Of a stretch of 39,916 nucleotides of DNA, positions 1 through 8,153 are shown one piece after another; the first letter of the stretch is position 1, and every line of letters begins with the position of its first letter. Both the position numbers and the translations under genes were made by a program. This DNA is from Candidatus Coprocola pullicola. Lineage in GTDB: Bacteria; Bacillota; Clostridia; Lachnospirales; Anaerotignaceae. The stretch lies in NCBI GenBank assembly GCA_018715395.1, contig DVLQ01000087.1:1-39916 (forward strand), in the 5' to 3' direction. The notes under the pieces were generated by a model, which was not told where the DNA came from, made no database searches, and saw nothing but the letters and a program-made list of their open reading frames with translations.

Positions 1-128
1 TAAGGGTAGCAGATAATCATACCACTAAGGCTTGAACGAAGTGAAAGCCAGCGTCATTTAGGCGCTGGCTCTTAATAAGCCCTTATAGGGCTGGTGCAAA
101 CCACGTCTTTTAGGCGTGGTTCTGATTT
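1..128 (+). mobile_element. Probable right-end relic of an IS200/IS605-type element (tandem stem-loops, possible omega-RNA 3' part)
   Basis: Four short stem-loops follow each other: GGCTT/AAGCC (about 29-49), AGCCAGCG/CGCTGGCT with loop TCATTTAGG (about 47-71), AGCCCT/AGGGCT with loop TAT (about 78-92), and AACCACG/CGTGGTT with loop TCTTTTAGG (about 99-121). Two of the loops are nearly identical. Chained hairpins with a TTTAGG-like loop are typical of the right ends and guide RNAs of IS605/TnpB elements. No transposase is visible; it would lie upstream of the window. The assignment is an inference from the shape and was not matched to a named element. Confidence 0.38.
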
Positions 129-554
129 TAATATAAAAAACAGACTAAAATACTCATTGAATATAGCCTGAATAAAATGAAGCAGATTTTTGATGAATTA
201 TAGTACTTGAAATTATAGTGAAAATAAAATAATGTGAAGTGTAGGGTATGAAATAGCTGGAAAGAGCAATCAAAAAAATAAGTGAAAAAAGGGAAAGGGG
301 CTAGCTGTTGATATAGAAAATATTATATAAAACATAATCACTATATCTATTGGAAATGGTAGAATATATGGGTTTGGGATATGACTAGCGTATTGTTTAG
401 AGTGAGCATGTTTTTTTGCAATAAAAAAAGGAGGATTATATAAAATATAATCCTTTAGAGTGTAGAAAAATGATATTTTATAAATGTAATACAGCGAAAG
501 GGCTTAGCAAACAAAGCGTTTGCCAAATACAATCCTAGTAGGAATTTATTTTTT
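129..554. other. AT-rich non-coding stretch, no gene seen
   Basis: No reading frame of useful length with a ribosome site was found on either strand. The only marked structures are a GCAAAC/GTTTGC hairpin near 508-524 and the terminator-like hairpin at 432-454, listed separately. Confidence 0.5.
422..454 (-). terminator. Possible intrinsic terminator, minus strand
   Basis: AGGATTATA (432-440) pairs perfectly with TATAATCCT (446-454) around a five-base loop. Read on the minus strand the stem is followed by a T-run (complement of the A-run at 422-429). It could end leftward transcripts coming from spmA-spmB, although it lies almost 300 bases beyond spmB. Confidence 0.4.
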
Positions 555-701
555 ATGAGAAAAACAACGAGTTTTAAGATATCTATGCTAATGGAAGGAG
601 CTGCTTTTCCGTCTACCTATCAAAGATTTGGATAAAATGAGTTTTTAGCAAAAGATTATGTTGTGGATTTTGTCGATACTATCGAGGATTATATTTTTTA
701 G
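555..701 (+). pseudogene. Short decayed reading frame with one in-frame stop
   Basis: An ATG at 555 has a weak AGGAA site about 11 bases upstream and opens 26 codons to a TAA at 633-635. The same frame then continues for 21 more codons (ending DTIEDYIF) to a TAG at 699-701, inside the loop of a plus-strand terminator. A continuous frame broken by a single stop and followed directly by a terminator suggests a dead small gene. The product is not recognised, and chance cannot be excluded at this length. Confidence 0.2.
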
Positions 702-715
702 ATATAATCTTTTTT
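687..715 (+). terminator. Intrinsic terminator, plus strand
   Basis: GATTATAT (687-694) pairs with ATATAATC (702-709) around a seven-base loop and is followed by a run of six T (710-715). The stem resembles the hairpin at 432-454. It would insulate the convergent spmB gene from anything transcribed rightward through the decayed frame upstream. Confidence 0.5.
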
Positions 716-727
716 AAATATGTAATA

Positions 728-1261
728 TTATTTTCCAAAAAGTAGAATGGTAATGTAATAAGAAGCAATGATACCTCCAATATTTGCTGCAAGAGCACCG
801 GCTAATGTAAACCGAGTTTTTGTGATTTTTACAGCAGTAAAATATACAGACATAGTATAAAACACTGTTTCGGTACAACTCATCATAACAGAGGCGATTC
901 TGCCAATGAAAGAATCCGGACCATATGTTGTAAACAAGTCTACTAAAAGACCTGTAGCCGCAGAAGAGGATACTAGACGCATCATGGTTAAAGGAATAAT
1001 TTCTGCGGGGAATCCTGTCAGGGAAACCAATGGTCTAAGAAGCTCTGTTAAAAATGCTAAAAAACCACTGCTTCTTAGTACAGCCACAGCAACCATAAGT
1101 CCGATTAGAGTAGGCAAAATATCTATTACTGTTTTCAGACCGTCAATAGCGCCTTCTATAAAAGCATCATAAATATTAATTTTTTTTAAACAGCCAAATA
1201 CAACAATAAATAGTATTGTAACCGGAATAATAAAATCTGAAAGATATAAAAAAAATCTCAA
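728..1261 (-). CDS. spmB: Spore maturation protein B (nucleoside-recognition/gate domain membrane protein)
   Basis: The 177-residue product has four or five hydrophobic segments and the conserved core of the SpmB family (LPTLIGLMVAVAVLRSSG, then MRLVSSSAATGLL and MMSCTETVFYTMSVYF). In Bacillus, SpmA and SpmB are needed for spore-core dehydration and heat resistance; the transported species is unknown. I chose the TTG at 1261 because it overlaps the spmA stop as TTGA, has a GGTGG ribosome site just upstream, and gives the usual family length of about 178. A GTG at 1273 in the same frame would add four residues. It is co-transcribed and probably translationally coupled with spmA. Confidence 0.88.
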   Translation of the reverse strand: MRFFLYLSDFIIPVTILFIVVFGCLKKINIYDAFIEGAIDGLKTVIDILPTLIGLMVAVAVLRSSGFLAFLTELLRPLVSLTGFPAEIIPLTMMRLVSSSAATGLLVDLFTTYGPDSFIGRIASVMMSCTETVFYTMSVYFTAVKITKTRFTLAGALAANIGGIIASYYITILLFGK

Positions 1262-1839
1262 TGTTTCCACCACCGTTCAAGAAGTTTTCCAGCAAAAACA
1301 CCAATGATAGTTGAAAGAAACGTTGCAACAATGCCAGGACCAATAATTTCTCCGGGATTGGCTGAACCATATTGCTGACGATAAGCAAGTATGTTGATTG
1401 TAATAAGTTGTAAAGAAGACATATTGATAATCATAAACATACAAATTGCATTGCTGGCGGTATCTTTTTTGTGATTATATTTTTGCAGTTCTTTCATGGC
1501 AAGGATACCTGCGGGCGTAGCTGCCCAACCCAATCCTAAAAAATTGGCGACGAAATTGGCGGAAATATATTGCATGGCTTTGCTCTTTTTGGGAATAGAG
1601 GGAAATAAAAAATGTAAAAGAGGATAAAATTTGTCAGACAAAGTGGCTATCATACCTCCTTTTTCCGCTATTTTCATAATACCGCTCCATGTAGCGACAA
1701 TACCCGCCATAGTCAGAGCAAGGTTGACAGCATCCTTTCCGGCTGAAAGCACAGCGTCTGAAACGGCAGCCATTTCTCCTGTGATTAAAGCAAAGAGGAT
1801 ACCAAATAGAATACAAAATACCCATATAAAATTTAACAC
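1258..1839 (-). CDS. spmA: Spore maturation protein A
   Basis: A 193-residue membrane protein of the SpmA family: N-terminal hydrophobic segment (NFIWVFCILFGILFALITG), a central block (AVNLALTMAGIVATWSGIMKI), and a conserved stretch with NFVANFLGLGWAATPAGI. The start is GTG at 1839, preceded by AAGGA with a nine-base spacer; the frame is open further upstream, but that extension (FSLQFYYFC...) has no family resemblance. Length agrees with Bacillus SpmA (about 196). Together with SpmB it acts in the spore-forming cell membrane during dehydration of the spore core. It is the first gene of a leftward two-gene unit and implies a sporulating host. Confidence 0.88.
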   Translation of the reverse strand: MLNFIWVFCILFGILFALITGEMAAVSDAVLSAGKDAVNLALTMAGIVATWSGIMKIAEKGGMIATLSDKFYPLLHFLFPSIPKKSKAMQYISANFVANFLGLGWAATPAGILAMKELQKYNHKKDTASNAICMFMIINMSSLQLITINILAYRQQYGSANPGEIIGPGIVATFLSTIIGVFAGKLLERWWKH

Positions 1840-1936
1840 AGTAATCAATCCTTTTTGTTTGATATAGTAATATATTCTGCAAAAATAATAAAATTGCAAT
1901 GAAAACAAATAATTTATATCTCTATTTCTTTAAAAG

Positions 1937-1965
1937 TTGACATTGTTTGACAAACGTGTTATATT
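1937..1965 (+). promoter_or_regulatory. SigmaA-type promoter of the abrB-like gene
   Basis: TTGACA at 1937-1942 and TATATT at 1960-1965 are separated by 17 bases. A second TTGACA (1947-1952) lies inside the spacer. Transcription would start near 1972, within the palindrome listed next, about 45 bases before the ATG. Confidence 0.65.
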
Positions 1966-1984
1966 TATCTCGATAAATATAACA
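1957..1984 (+). promoter_or_regulatory. Perfect 12+12 palindrome over the abrB-like promoter (putative operator)
   Basis: TGTTATATTTAT (1957-1968) and ATAAATATAACA (1973-1984) are exact inverted copies around CTCG. The palindrome covers the -10 box and the expected transcription start, so a bound protein would block initiation. Autorepression by the AbrB-family product is the simplest idea; a hairpin in the 5' end of the mRNA is the alternative. Confidence 0.6.
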
Positions 1985-2015
1985 ATTACAACGAGTCATT
2001 GGGAGGCTTTTTAGT

Positions 2016-2279
2016 ATGAAGTCAACGGGAATTGTAAGGAAAGTGGACGAGCTAGGACGAGTGGTACTGCCTATTGAGCTACGCAGAATTTTAAACATTA
2101 AGGAAAAAGACTCCTTAGAAATTTTCGTAGATGATGAAAAAGTAATTTTAAAAAAATATGAACCTACGGATATTTTTACAGGAGCAATGGACGATTTAAT
2201 TGATTACAAGGGTAAAAAAGTAGCCAAAAGCTCTATACTTGAAATGGCAGCCCTAGCAGGATTACAAGTAATAGAATAA
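2016..2279 (+). CDS. AbrB/SpoVT-family transition-state regulator
   Basis: An 87-residue protein whose first 50 residues are a classic AbrB N-terminal swapped-hairpin DNA-binding domain (MKSTGIVRKVDELGRVVLPI, ELRRILNI, then KVILKKYEP). Such proteins bind A+T-rich DNA as dimers or tetramers and repress stationary-phase and sporulation genes. The C-terminal half (DIFTGAMDDLIDYKGKKVAK...) resembles clostridial AbrB rather than the long GAF-bearing SpoVT. The ATG follows a GGGAGG site (spacer about 8). The gene stands alone between its own promoter and a strong terminator, divergent from spmA-spmB, which it may help to control (inference). Confidence 0.87.
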   Translation: MKSTGIVRKVDELGRVVLPIELRRILNIKEKDSLEIFVDDEKVILKKYEPTDIFTGAMDDLIDYKGKKVAKSSILEMAALAGLQVIE

Positions 2280-2296
2280 ATTTGTAATTTTTCCAC

Positions 2297-2323
2297 AGTG
2301 GTATCAAAAGATACCACTTTTTT
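2297..2323 (+). terminator. Intrinsic terminator of the abrB-like gene
   Basis: AGTGGTATC (2297-2305) pairs perfectly with GATACCACT (2310-2318) around AAAA and runs into six T. Confidence 0.85.
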
Positions 2324-2431
2324 CATATAAAGTATATAACAACTGTTTTTTTCTTAAGGAAGAATTTTTAAATTATACATCATAAATTGTTAAATTTTGT
2401 AAAAAAATAACAGTAATTCTTTGGATTGGCA

Positions 2432-2460
2432 TTGACTATAAATTTAGATTATGATATAAG
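2432..2460 (+). promoter_or_regulatory. SigmaA-type promoter for the first chemoreceptor gene
   Basis: TTGACT (2432-2437) and TATAAG (2455-2460) are 17 bases apart, with a TGA just before the -10 resembling an extended -10. The implied untranslated leader is about 165 bases, AT-rich, without a recognised riboswitch. No sigma28-type GCCGATAA box is present here, unlike upstream of fliD. Confidence 0.5.
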
Positions 2461-2633
2461 TTATGTTATAAATACAAGGATGTTGTAAAACGAATAAAAA
2501 TATATTTTGAGAGAAAAGTATACTTTAGGTAATTTTGATAGACGCCTGTTTTTTTGGCAAAACAAAAGAGGGGGAAAGTGTATTTTTATAGAGTAAGGAA
2601 TATAAATTAAAAGGAGATATGGAGGATATTAAC

Positions 2634-4409
2634 ATGAAAAATATGAAATTAAAGACAAAATTACTTTTTAGTTTTGGCATTATTTTGATGGGAACCATTA
2701 TACTGGCAATTACTGCTTTTATTAGTATAAGCAGTATTAGCAAAGAATTAGATGTTTTTGAAAAAACAGCGGTGCCTAATACAGAATATGCACATGAAAT
2801 ACATACTCAGCTTGTATCAGTCAGAGCAAGTCTGTTGGAGGCAATGACAGAAGAAACCGATACAGATGTTCAAAAAAGATTACAACAAGCAGATACTGCC
2901 TCACAAGAATTGTATAATATTATTAGCCTATATAAACAAAATGCAACCATTGATCAAGACCTTTTTAACAGTTTTGAATCTACCATTAACCAAGCAGGAA
3001 ATATAAGAAGAGAAATTGTAACATTGCTGGAGGCAAATACATCAGAATTAGATACACAAGCTTTTCAAATATATAAAAATGAATATGTGCCAAAACTGGA
3101 AGAGGCAGAAAAAATACAGGACAATATTCTTGCAGCACAAGAAAATTTTATACAAATGGAGGGAGAAAACACAAGAAGTTTAAAGACAATGGTATATATT
3201 ATTATGATTGTTATTTTAATAATAGGCATTATCATTTCTGTTTTCACAATTATAAGACTTTGCCGTATGATATTGACACCAGTGAATGAAATTGTGTTTG
3301 CCATGGAAGAAATGGCAAAAGGAAATGTTCATACAACTGTAGAATATGAATCTGGTGATGAATTTGGCATGATGGCAGAAAGTGTGAGAAGCAGTTGTCA
3401 TACACTGGCACACTATATTGACCTGATTGACAAAGCAATGCAAAGAATGGCAGAGGGTGATTTTTGTATTGAGGAACCGGAAGAACATTTTATAGGTGAT
3501 TTTGCTAATATGGAAGCCTCCATTACAAAGTTTGTCAAGAGATTAAATGAAACGTTGTTACAAGTTTCAGAAGCGGCAGTACAGGTTTCTGCAGGAGCAG
3601 AGCAAGTTTCCAGCGGCGCACAGGCACTTTCACAAGGTACTACGCAACAAGCAAGCTCTGTAGAGGAATTGTCTGCTACCATTGCTGAAATATCTCATCA
3701 AGTATCTGAAAATGCACAAAACGCCGAGCAGGCAAGTTCAAAAGCTAATGAAGTAGGAACAGTAGCATCTGATAGCAGTAACAGAATGAAAAGAATGTTG
3801 GAGGCAATGGGAGATATTAGCAGTTCATCCAATGAAATCGGAAAGATTATTAAAACGATAGAAGATATCGCTTTTCAAACAAATATTCTTGCATTGAATG
3901 CGGCAGTAGAAGCAGCCAGAGCAGGAGCCGCAGGAAAGGGTTTTGCTGTTGTGGCAGATGAAGTAAGAAATTTAGCAAGCAAAAGCGCTGACGCTTCTAA
4001 AAATACAGCAGCATTGATTGAAACCTCTGTTGCAGCGGTAAGAAACGGAGAAGAAATTGCAAAAGAAACAGCAGAGTCATTAGAATCTGTATTGATAGGA
4101 ACAAAAGAGATGGTACATACTATTGATAAAATTTCTTCTGCTTCTAAGGAGCAGTCTTCAGCCATTAGCCAAGTAACATTGGGTATGGATCAAATAAATG
4201 CTGTTATACAAACTAACTCTGCAACAGCGGAGGAATCGGCGGCAGCAAGTGAAGAGTTATCCAGTCAATCAGAGATGTTAAAAGGTTTGATTTCTCAGTT
4301 TAAAATAAAAGGCATTCAAACAAGAGAAAATGCTTATGATATTTCTTCTTATGATGATAATAAAGGAGTTGATTTTGGAGAGTATAATGATTTTGACAGT
4401 AAATATTAA
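2634..4409 (+). CDS. Methyl-accepting chemotaxis protein (four-helix-bundle sensor type)
   Basis: A 591-residue chemoreceptor. A short cytoplasmic tail is followed by membrane segment 1 (about 9-31), a mostly helical outer domain of about 150 residues that looks like the 4HB_MCP class, membrane segment 2 (about 185-208), a HAMP linker, and a long signalling domain with the conserved tip ([20 protein letters not shown] near residue 410, then [15 protein letters not shown]). It would carry signals to CheA/CheW, which are not in this window. The ATG at 2634 is preferred because GGAGG lies 8 bases upstream; the in-frame ATG at 2619 has its ribosome site too close. No C-terminal CheR-tether pentapeptide is seen. 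The ligand is unknown. Confidence 0.92.
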   Translation: MKNMKLKTKLLFSFGIILMGTIILAITAFISISSISKELDVFEKTAVPNTEYAHEIHTQLVSVRASLLEAMTEETDTDVQKRLQQADTASQELYNIISLYKQNATIDQDLFNSFESTINQAGNIRREIVTLLEANTSELDTQAFQIYKNEYVPKLEEAEKIQDNILAAQENFIQMEGENTRSLKTMVYIIMIVILIIGIIISVFTIIRLCRMILTPVNEIVFAMEEMAKGNVHTTVEYESGDEFGMMAESVRSSCHTLAHYIDLIDKAMQRMAEGDFCIEEPEEHFIGDFANMEASITKFVKRLNETLLQVSEAAVQVSAGAEQVSSGAQALSQGTTQQASSVEELSATIAEISHQVSENAQNAEQASSKANEVGTVASDSSNRMKRMLEAMGDISSSSNEIGKIIKTIEDIAFQTNILALNAAVEAARAGAAGKGFAVVADEVRNLASKSADASKNTAALIETSVAAVRNGEEIAKETAESLESVLIGTKEMVHTIDKISSASKEQSSAISQVTLGMDQINAVIQTNSATAEESAAASEELSSQSEMLKGLISQFKIKGIQTRENAYDISSYDDNKGVDFGEYNDFDSKY

Positions 4410-4419
4410 ACATTAACCG

Positions 4420-4453
4420 AAAAAGCTCTTTTTTAATAAAGAAGAGCTTTTTT
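4420..4453 (+). terminator. Intrinsic terminator between the two chemoreceptor genes
   Basis: AAAAGCTCTT (4421-4430) pairs with AAGAGCTTTT (4442-4451) and ends in a T-run. Only about 38 bases separate it from the next gene and no clear promoter fits there, so partial readthrough may feed the second receptor gene. Confidence 0.75.
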
Positions 4454-4491
4454 GTCATATATTTATAGTAGAATAAGGGGGACTATGGATT

Positions 4492-6492
4492 GTGATGAAA
4501 ATGAAAAAGGATGAAAAAAGAAGAAATATAAAGGTAAAGATAATGGCTACAGTTATGGCAGGCGTTTTATGTTTAGCTGTTATGACAAGTGCAGTGTTGC
4601 TTTATGGTACAAACACATTAACAAATACACTAGCACAAGACCTATTATTACCTCTTACAAAAATTTCTTCTAAAACAGTGGAAGGTAATTTACATATGTT
4701 GGCAGACCGTATTTTTTCCGTTTCAGATAATAAAACTTTGTCTTCTTCAGAATCGACAATAGAAGAAAAAAAGCAGGTTTTGACAGAGTTTAGCTCGGGA
4801 ATTGAATTTGTATGGCTATCTCTGTATACAACAGATGGGAATTTTTATTGTGGAGCAGATAATAGTCCTCAAAATATTTCAGATACAGCTTTATTCCAAA
4901 ATATGACAGAAACAGAAAATTTGGCAATTGGCGATACGCAATACATAAATGGTCAGCTTCAAATTGCTATTGGTGCGCCGGTAAAGGGAACAAACGGTAT
5001 TTTGTATTATGTAGTAGGAAGTTATAAATATGATGTTTTAAACGATGTTTTGAGTAATTTACATATTGGTTATGGGGGCTATGCTGTGATAGTAAATCAA
5101 AATGGCACGATTGTAGCGCACCCAGATACAATTTTTGTACAAAATAAGACTACTGTTTCAGAGCTATATGAACAAAACAGCGATATTATAACATTATTTG
5201 ACCGAATTTATACAGGAGAAACAGGAATTCAATCAATGAGTCTAAATGGAGAAAAAACATTGATTTCTTATACTCCTGTAAGAGGTACAAACTGGTATAT
5301 GGCATTGTTTATGCCTCGTGAAGAAATTAAGGCAGGAGAACAAAGAGTTATTATGATGAATATTATGATAACAATTTTATGTATTGCCATTACTGCAGCT
5401 CTTGCTACTATGATAGCAGGAAAAATATCAAAAGCTTTGGGCAATGTAAAAGACAGAATACAAAAATTAGCAAAGGGAGATATTACAAGTCCTGTAGAGG
5501 TTTTAAATACAAAAGATGAAGCTGAAGATTTATCTATTGCATTGCAGGAAACGGTTAATGATGTAAGCGGGTATATTATCGAGTTAAGGCAAGCATTGAC
5601 TTCATTGTCAAAGGGCGATTTGCAAACAGAGGTAAAAGGTGAGTTTGTAGGTGATTTTATAGTTTTAAAAGAATCTACCAATCATATTATTGACTTTTTA
5701 AATGAAATGATTGGGGAGTTGCAAAAATCTTCTAATACGCTTTCCCAAGCGGCCATTGGAGTATCAAATGAAGCAAGAAATGTCAACAGCAATAGCGAGC
5801 AACAGTCTGCTTGTGTAGAAAAATTAAAAGAGGAAACAAATAATATTTCAAATAGTATTGGTATAGTGGATAAAAATACAAAACAAGCAAAAGAGTTAAC
5901 AAATCAGGTAGAGAATAAATTAAATGAAGGCGTACAGCAAATGGCGTCATTGTTAGAAGCTATGGAAGAGATTCGCTACAATGAAGAACAAATCAGTAAG
6001 ATTACAAAATTTTTGGAAGACATTGCTTTTCAAACAAATATATTGGCGTTGAATGCTTCTGTGGAAGCGGCAAGAGCAGGAGCCGCAGGAAAAGGCTTTG
6101 CAGTAGTGGCGGAAGAAGTGAGAAATCTGGCAGGAAAAAGCGCCGATTTTTCAAAACGTACTACAGAGATTATACAAATTTCTGGCATAGCTATTGATAA
6201 AGGAGTAAAACGAGCCAAGGCAACTTCCGTTTCTATGAATGATATTGCTGAAATGTCGCAAAAAATCACAAACATCACAGATAAGCTTTTTGTTTCTGTG
6301 GAAAAAGAAAAAGAGGCTTTGAAAAATGTAGAAGCTGCAATTGATTCTATTTCTGTCATGGCTGAAAGAAATTTGATTACAAGTAAAAAAAGCGCCAATG
6401 CAAGCGAGGAATTGTCACAACAGGCAATCACATTAAAGACAATGGCAGAAAAATTCCAAACAAAAAATGAAGATAAAAAAGAAGGGGAGTGA
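4492..6492 (+). CDS. Methyl-accepting chemotaxis protein with extracellular Cache-type sensor
   Basis: A 666-residue chemoreceptor: membrane segment 1 (about 13-38), a large outer region of about 240 residues with double-Cache features ([51 protein letters not shown]), membrane segment 2 (about 283-307), HAMP, and a signalling domain with the tip [20 protein letters not shown] near residue 508. dCache domains commonly bind amino acids or other small organic ligands directly. The start is GTG 4492 (ribosome site AGGGGG, spacer 9) or the adjacent ATG 4495. The gene ends 4 bases before a lipoprotein gene, which suggests joint expression. Confidence 0.92.
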   Translation: MMKMKKDEKRRNIKVKIMATVMAGVLCLAVMTSAVLLYGTNTLTNTLAQDLLLPLTKISSKTVEGNLHMLADRIFSVSDNKTLSSSESTIEEKKQVLTEFSSGIEFVWLSLYTTDGNFYCGADNSPQNISDTALFQNMTETENLAIGDTQYINGQLQIAIGAPVKGTNGILYYVVGSYKYDVLNDVLSNLHIGYGGYAVIVNQNGTIVAHPDTIFVQNKTTVSELYEQNSDIITLFDRIYTGETGIQSMSLNGEKTLISYTPVRGTNWYMALFMPREEIKAGEQRVIMMNIMITILCIAITAALATMIAGKISKALGNVKDRIQKLAKGDITSPVEVLNTKDEAEDLSIALQETVNDVSGYIIELRQALTSLSKGDLQTEVKGEFVGDFIVLKESTNHIIDFLNEMIGELQKSSNTLSQAAIGVSNEARNVNSNSEQQSACVEKLKEETNNISNSIGIVDKNTKQAKELTNQVENKLNEGVQQMASLLEAMEEIRYNEEQISKITKFLEDIAFQTNILALNASVEAARAGAAGKGFAVVAEEVRNLAGKSADFSKRTTEIIQISGIAIDKGVKRAKATSVSMNDIAEMSQKITNITDKLFVSVEKEKEALKNVEAAIDSISVMAERNLITSKKSANASEELSQQAITLKTMAEKFQTKNEDKKEGE

Positions 6493-6496
6493 TAGT

Positions 6497-6940
6497 ATGA
6501 TAAAAAAAATAATAGTTGTTTTTGTAATGGGAATCATACTGTTTTCCCTTGGTGGCTGTAGCAAGGAAGAAACATTAAAGGATGGATATTATACAGCACG
6601 TATGGATGGCTATCAAGAGGGCTGGCAGGAGTTTGTAACGATTGTTGTGAGCAATGGAGAGATTGTGACAGTAGAGTATAATGCAAAAGCGTCAAGTGGA
6701 TTTATTAAATCATGGGATATTGCGTACATGAGAATGATGAATCCTATTCAGGGAACATATCCTAACAATTATACAAGAAGATATGCAGCCTCATTTTTAG
6801 AAAGCCAGTCTTCTGAGGATATTGATATTGTTTCGGGAGCCAGTACTTCCGGTGCAAATTTTAAGCTGTTGACAGCGGCATTGCTGGAAAAGGCAAAAGC
6901 AGGGGATTCTTCTGTAGCTATAGTAGCATATCCTTCATAA
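6497..6940 (+). CDS. FMN-binding-domain lipoprotein
   Basis: A 147-residue product with a lipoprotein signal peptide (basic start, hydrophobic core, LGGC lipobox, lipidated Cys21) and one FMN-binding domain: DGYYTARMDGYQEGWQEFVT, then VVSNGEIVTVEYNAKASSG and the DIVSGASTSG segment. In this family ApbE attaches FMN to the last Thr/Ser of a DxxSGA(T/S) motif; here that residue is Ser. Related membrane-anchored proteins take part in extracellular electron transfer or serve as surface antigens. The chosen ATG has AGGGGAG 7 bases upstream; an upstream in-frame ATG lies inside the receptor gene. Four bases separate it from that gene. Confidence 0.82.
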   Translation: MIKKIIVVFVMGIILFSLGGCSKEETLKDGYYTARMDGYQEGWQEFVTIVVSNGEIVTVEYNAKASSGFIKSWDIAYMRMMNPIQGTYPNNYTRRYAASFLESQSSEDIDIVSGASTSGANFKLLTAALLEKAKAGDSSVAIVAYPS

Positions 6941-7010
6941 AAAATTAGAAATATGGTAGAAGCAGTTAGATTTTGTGCAAAATGAAATAAATAATTTGTT
7001 TGTGTTTAAA

Positions 7011-7049
7011 AGATTGTATTTTAATAGGAATAAAATACAATCTTTTTTT
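7011..7049 (+). terminator. Strong intrinsic terminator after the lipoprotein gene
   Basis: AGATTGTATTTTA (7011-7023) pairs perfectly with TAAAATACAATCT (7031-7043) around a seven-base loop and is followed by a long T-run. It separates the chemoreceptor-lipoprotein unit from the flagellar operon. Confidence 0.88.
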
Positions 7050-7621
7050 ATATATAGAAATATAATTTTTATATGTAAAAAGTTATTTATAATACAAATA
7101 TAGTAGTTTTAATGAGAAATATGATATATAAAAATATTTTATTATTAAAGAAAACTATTAAAATTATGCTATTTTTTATAATAAAAAATTATTTTATGCA
7201 TATTTTAAATATAATATAGCATATATATGCAAAAATGAATACTGTGAAAGATATAACATAAACATTATATATAGAAAAAAATAAAAAAATAGAATTACAA
7301 TATATTGTAGTGTATTGGAATAAGAAAACAATATAATGTACGTTTTGCATAATAATTATAAAAACAAATAAAATTATTTGTTAATATTTTGTTAAATAAT
7401 TTACATAAAAAAGATGGAATAGTAAAAATTTTGATAAAATATGGAATTTTAAAGATTATTTAGAAATATATGTAAAAATATAACAATCTATTTTTATATA
7501 AATTATATAAATTGATATGGTATTTATACAAATAATATAGTAAAAAATAAAAAAAAATATATTCTGGATAAAAATGGAAATAAGAAAAATTTTCTATTTT
7601 GATGAATTACAAGCATAGGTG

Positions 7622-7650
7622 TTGCTTTTTGTATGGTTTTGTCATATAAT
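7622..7650 (+). promoter_or_regulatory. SigmaA-type promoter of the flagellar operon
   Basis: TTGCTT (7622-7627) and a perfect TATAAT (7645-7650) are exactly 17 bases apart. Transcription would begin near 7657, about 85 bases before flgB. This fits the housekeeping-sigma control of the early flagellar operon known from Bacillus and Clostridium. Confidence 0.65.
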
Positions 7651-7684
7651 AATAATCATTAAAAATTTAGGTATAAAAAAACAA

Positions 7685-7724
7685 TGGTTTCTAATAAAAA
7701 TAATCATGATTAGTTGGTAAACCA
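7685..7724 (+). promoter_or_regulatory. Leader hairpin just upstream of the flgB ribosome site
   Basis: TGGTTTCTAAT (7685-7695) can pair with ATTAG (7709-7713) and AAACCA (7719-7724) with a five-base bulge. It ends five bases before the GAGGTG ribosome site, so it could influence translation. No known riboswitch class is recognised. Confidence 0.3.
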
Positions 7725-7741
7725 GAACTGAGGTGAAAAAA

Positions 7742-8125
7742 TTGGATTTTATGTTAGGCAATTCCGGTATGATGATACAAAAGTCATTGGACTATTTGTG
7801 GCAAAAACAAAAAGTAACATTAAATAATATTGCAAATCAAAATACGCCAAATTTTAAAGCGCAGTATATTACATTTGAAGATGAATTAGACAGAAGATTA
7901 CACAAGACAAAAAATAAGAGCGGCAAAGAATTTCGACAAGCGATTGCAGACTCTCAAATAACAGTTCATGAAACGGAGAATGAATCTATGAGAATGGATG
8001 GCAATAATGTTGACATTACAGCGGAAAGTGCAGAATTGGCCAGAGCAACATTACAGTATCAATTTGCGGTACAGTCATTTAATTCGGAATATACAAGAGT
8101 GCGCTCTGCAATTAAAGGACAATAA
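7742..8125 (+). CDS. flgB: Flagellar proximal rod protein FlgB
   Basis: A 127-residue rod protein with the N-terminal rod motif (LWQKQKVTLNNIANQNTPNF) and the C-terminal MRMDGNNVDITAESAELARA segment, which matches the FlgB signature DGNNVD. FlgB forms the proximal rod with FlgC on FliE and the MS ring, outside the membrane after type III export. I prefer TTG at 7742 because GAGGTG at 7730-7735 gives a correct spacer; the in-frame GTG at 7733 overlaps that site. First gene of the long operon, followed 28 bases later by flgC. Confidence 0.92.
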   Translation: MDFMLGNSGMMIQKSLDYLWQKQKVTLNNIANQNTPNFKAQYITFEDELDRRLHKTKNKSGKEFRQAIADSQITVHETENESMRMDGNNVDITAESAELARATLQYQFAVQSFNSEYTRVRSAIKGQ

Positions 8126-8153
8126 AATACATAGAAAATGGAGTTGAAGAAAA

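Larger units (their letters stand above)
6941..7732. other. Long AT-rich intergenic region before the flagellar operon
   Basis: Apart from the terminator at 7011-7049, the promoter at 7622-7650 and a leader hairpin at 7685-7724, nearly 600 bases here are very A+T-rich with no frame that has a ribosome site. No c-di-GMP riboswitch core (GGGCAAACC or GACGCAAAGC) was found. It may hold binding sites for nucleoid proteins or the AbrB-type regulator, but no specific site can be named. Confidence 0.5.

Noticed and set aside
906-1172. Plus-strand frame opposite spmB
   Set aside because: Shadow of the well-supported spmB gene; no ribosome site and no family resemblance.
2461-2633. Riboswitch in the long leader of the first chemoreceptor gene (GGCAAAAC near 2556)
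   Set aside because: The matching second half and the flanking stems of the GEMM class are missing, so the short match is chance.
7650-7741. c-di-GMP riboswitch in the flgB leader
   Set aside because: Neither the GGGCAAACC-type nor the GACGCAAAGC-type core is present; only a simple hairpin is visible.
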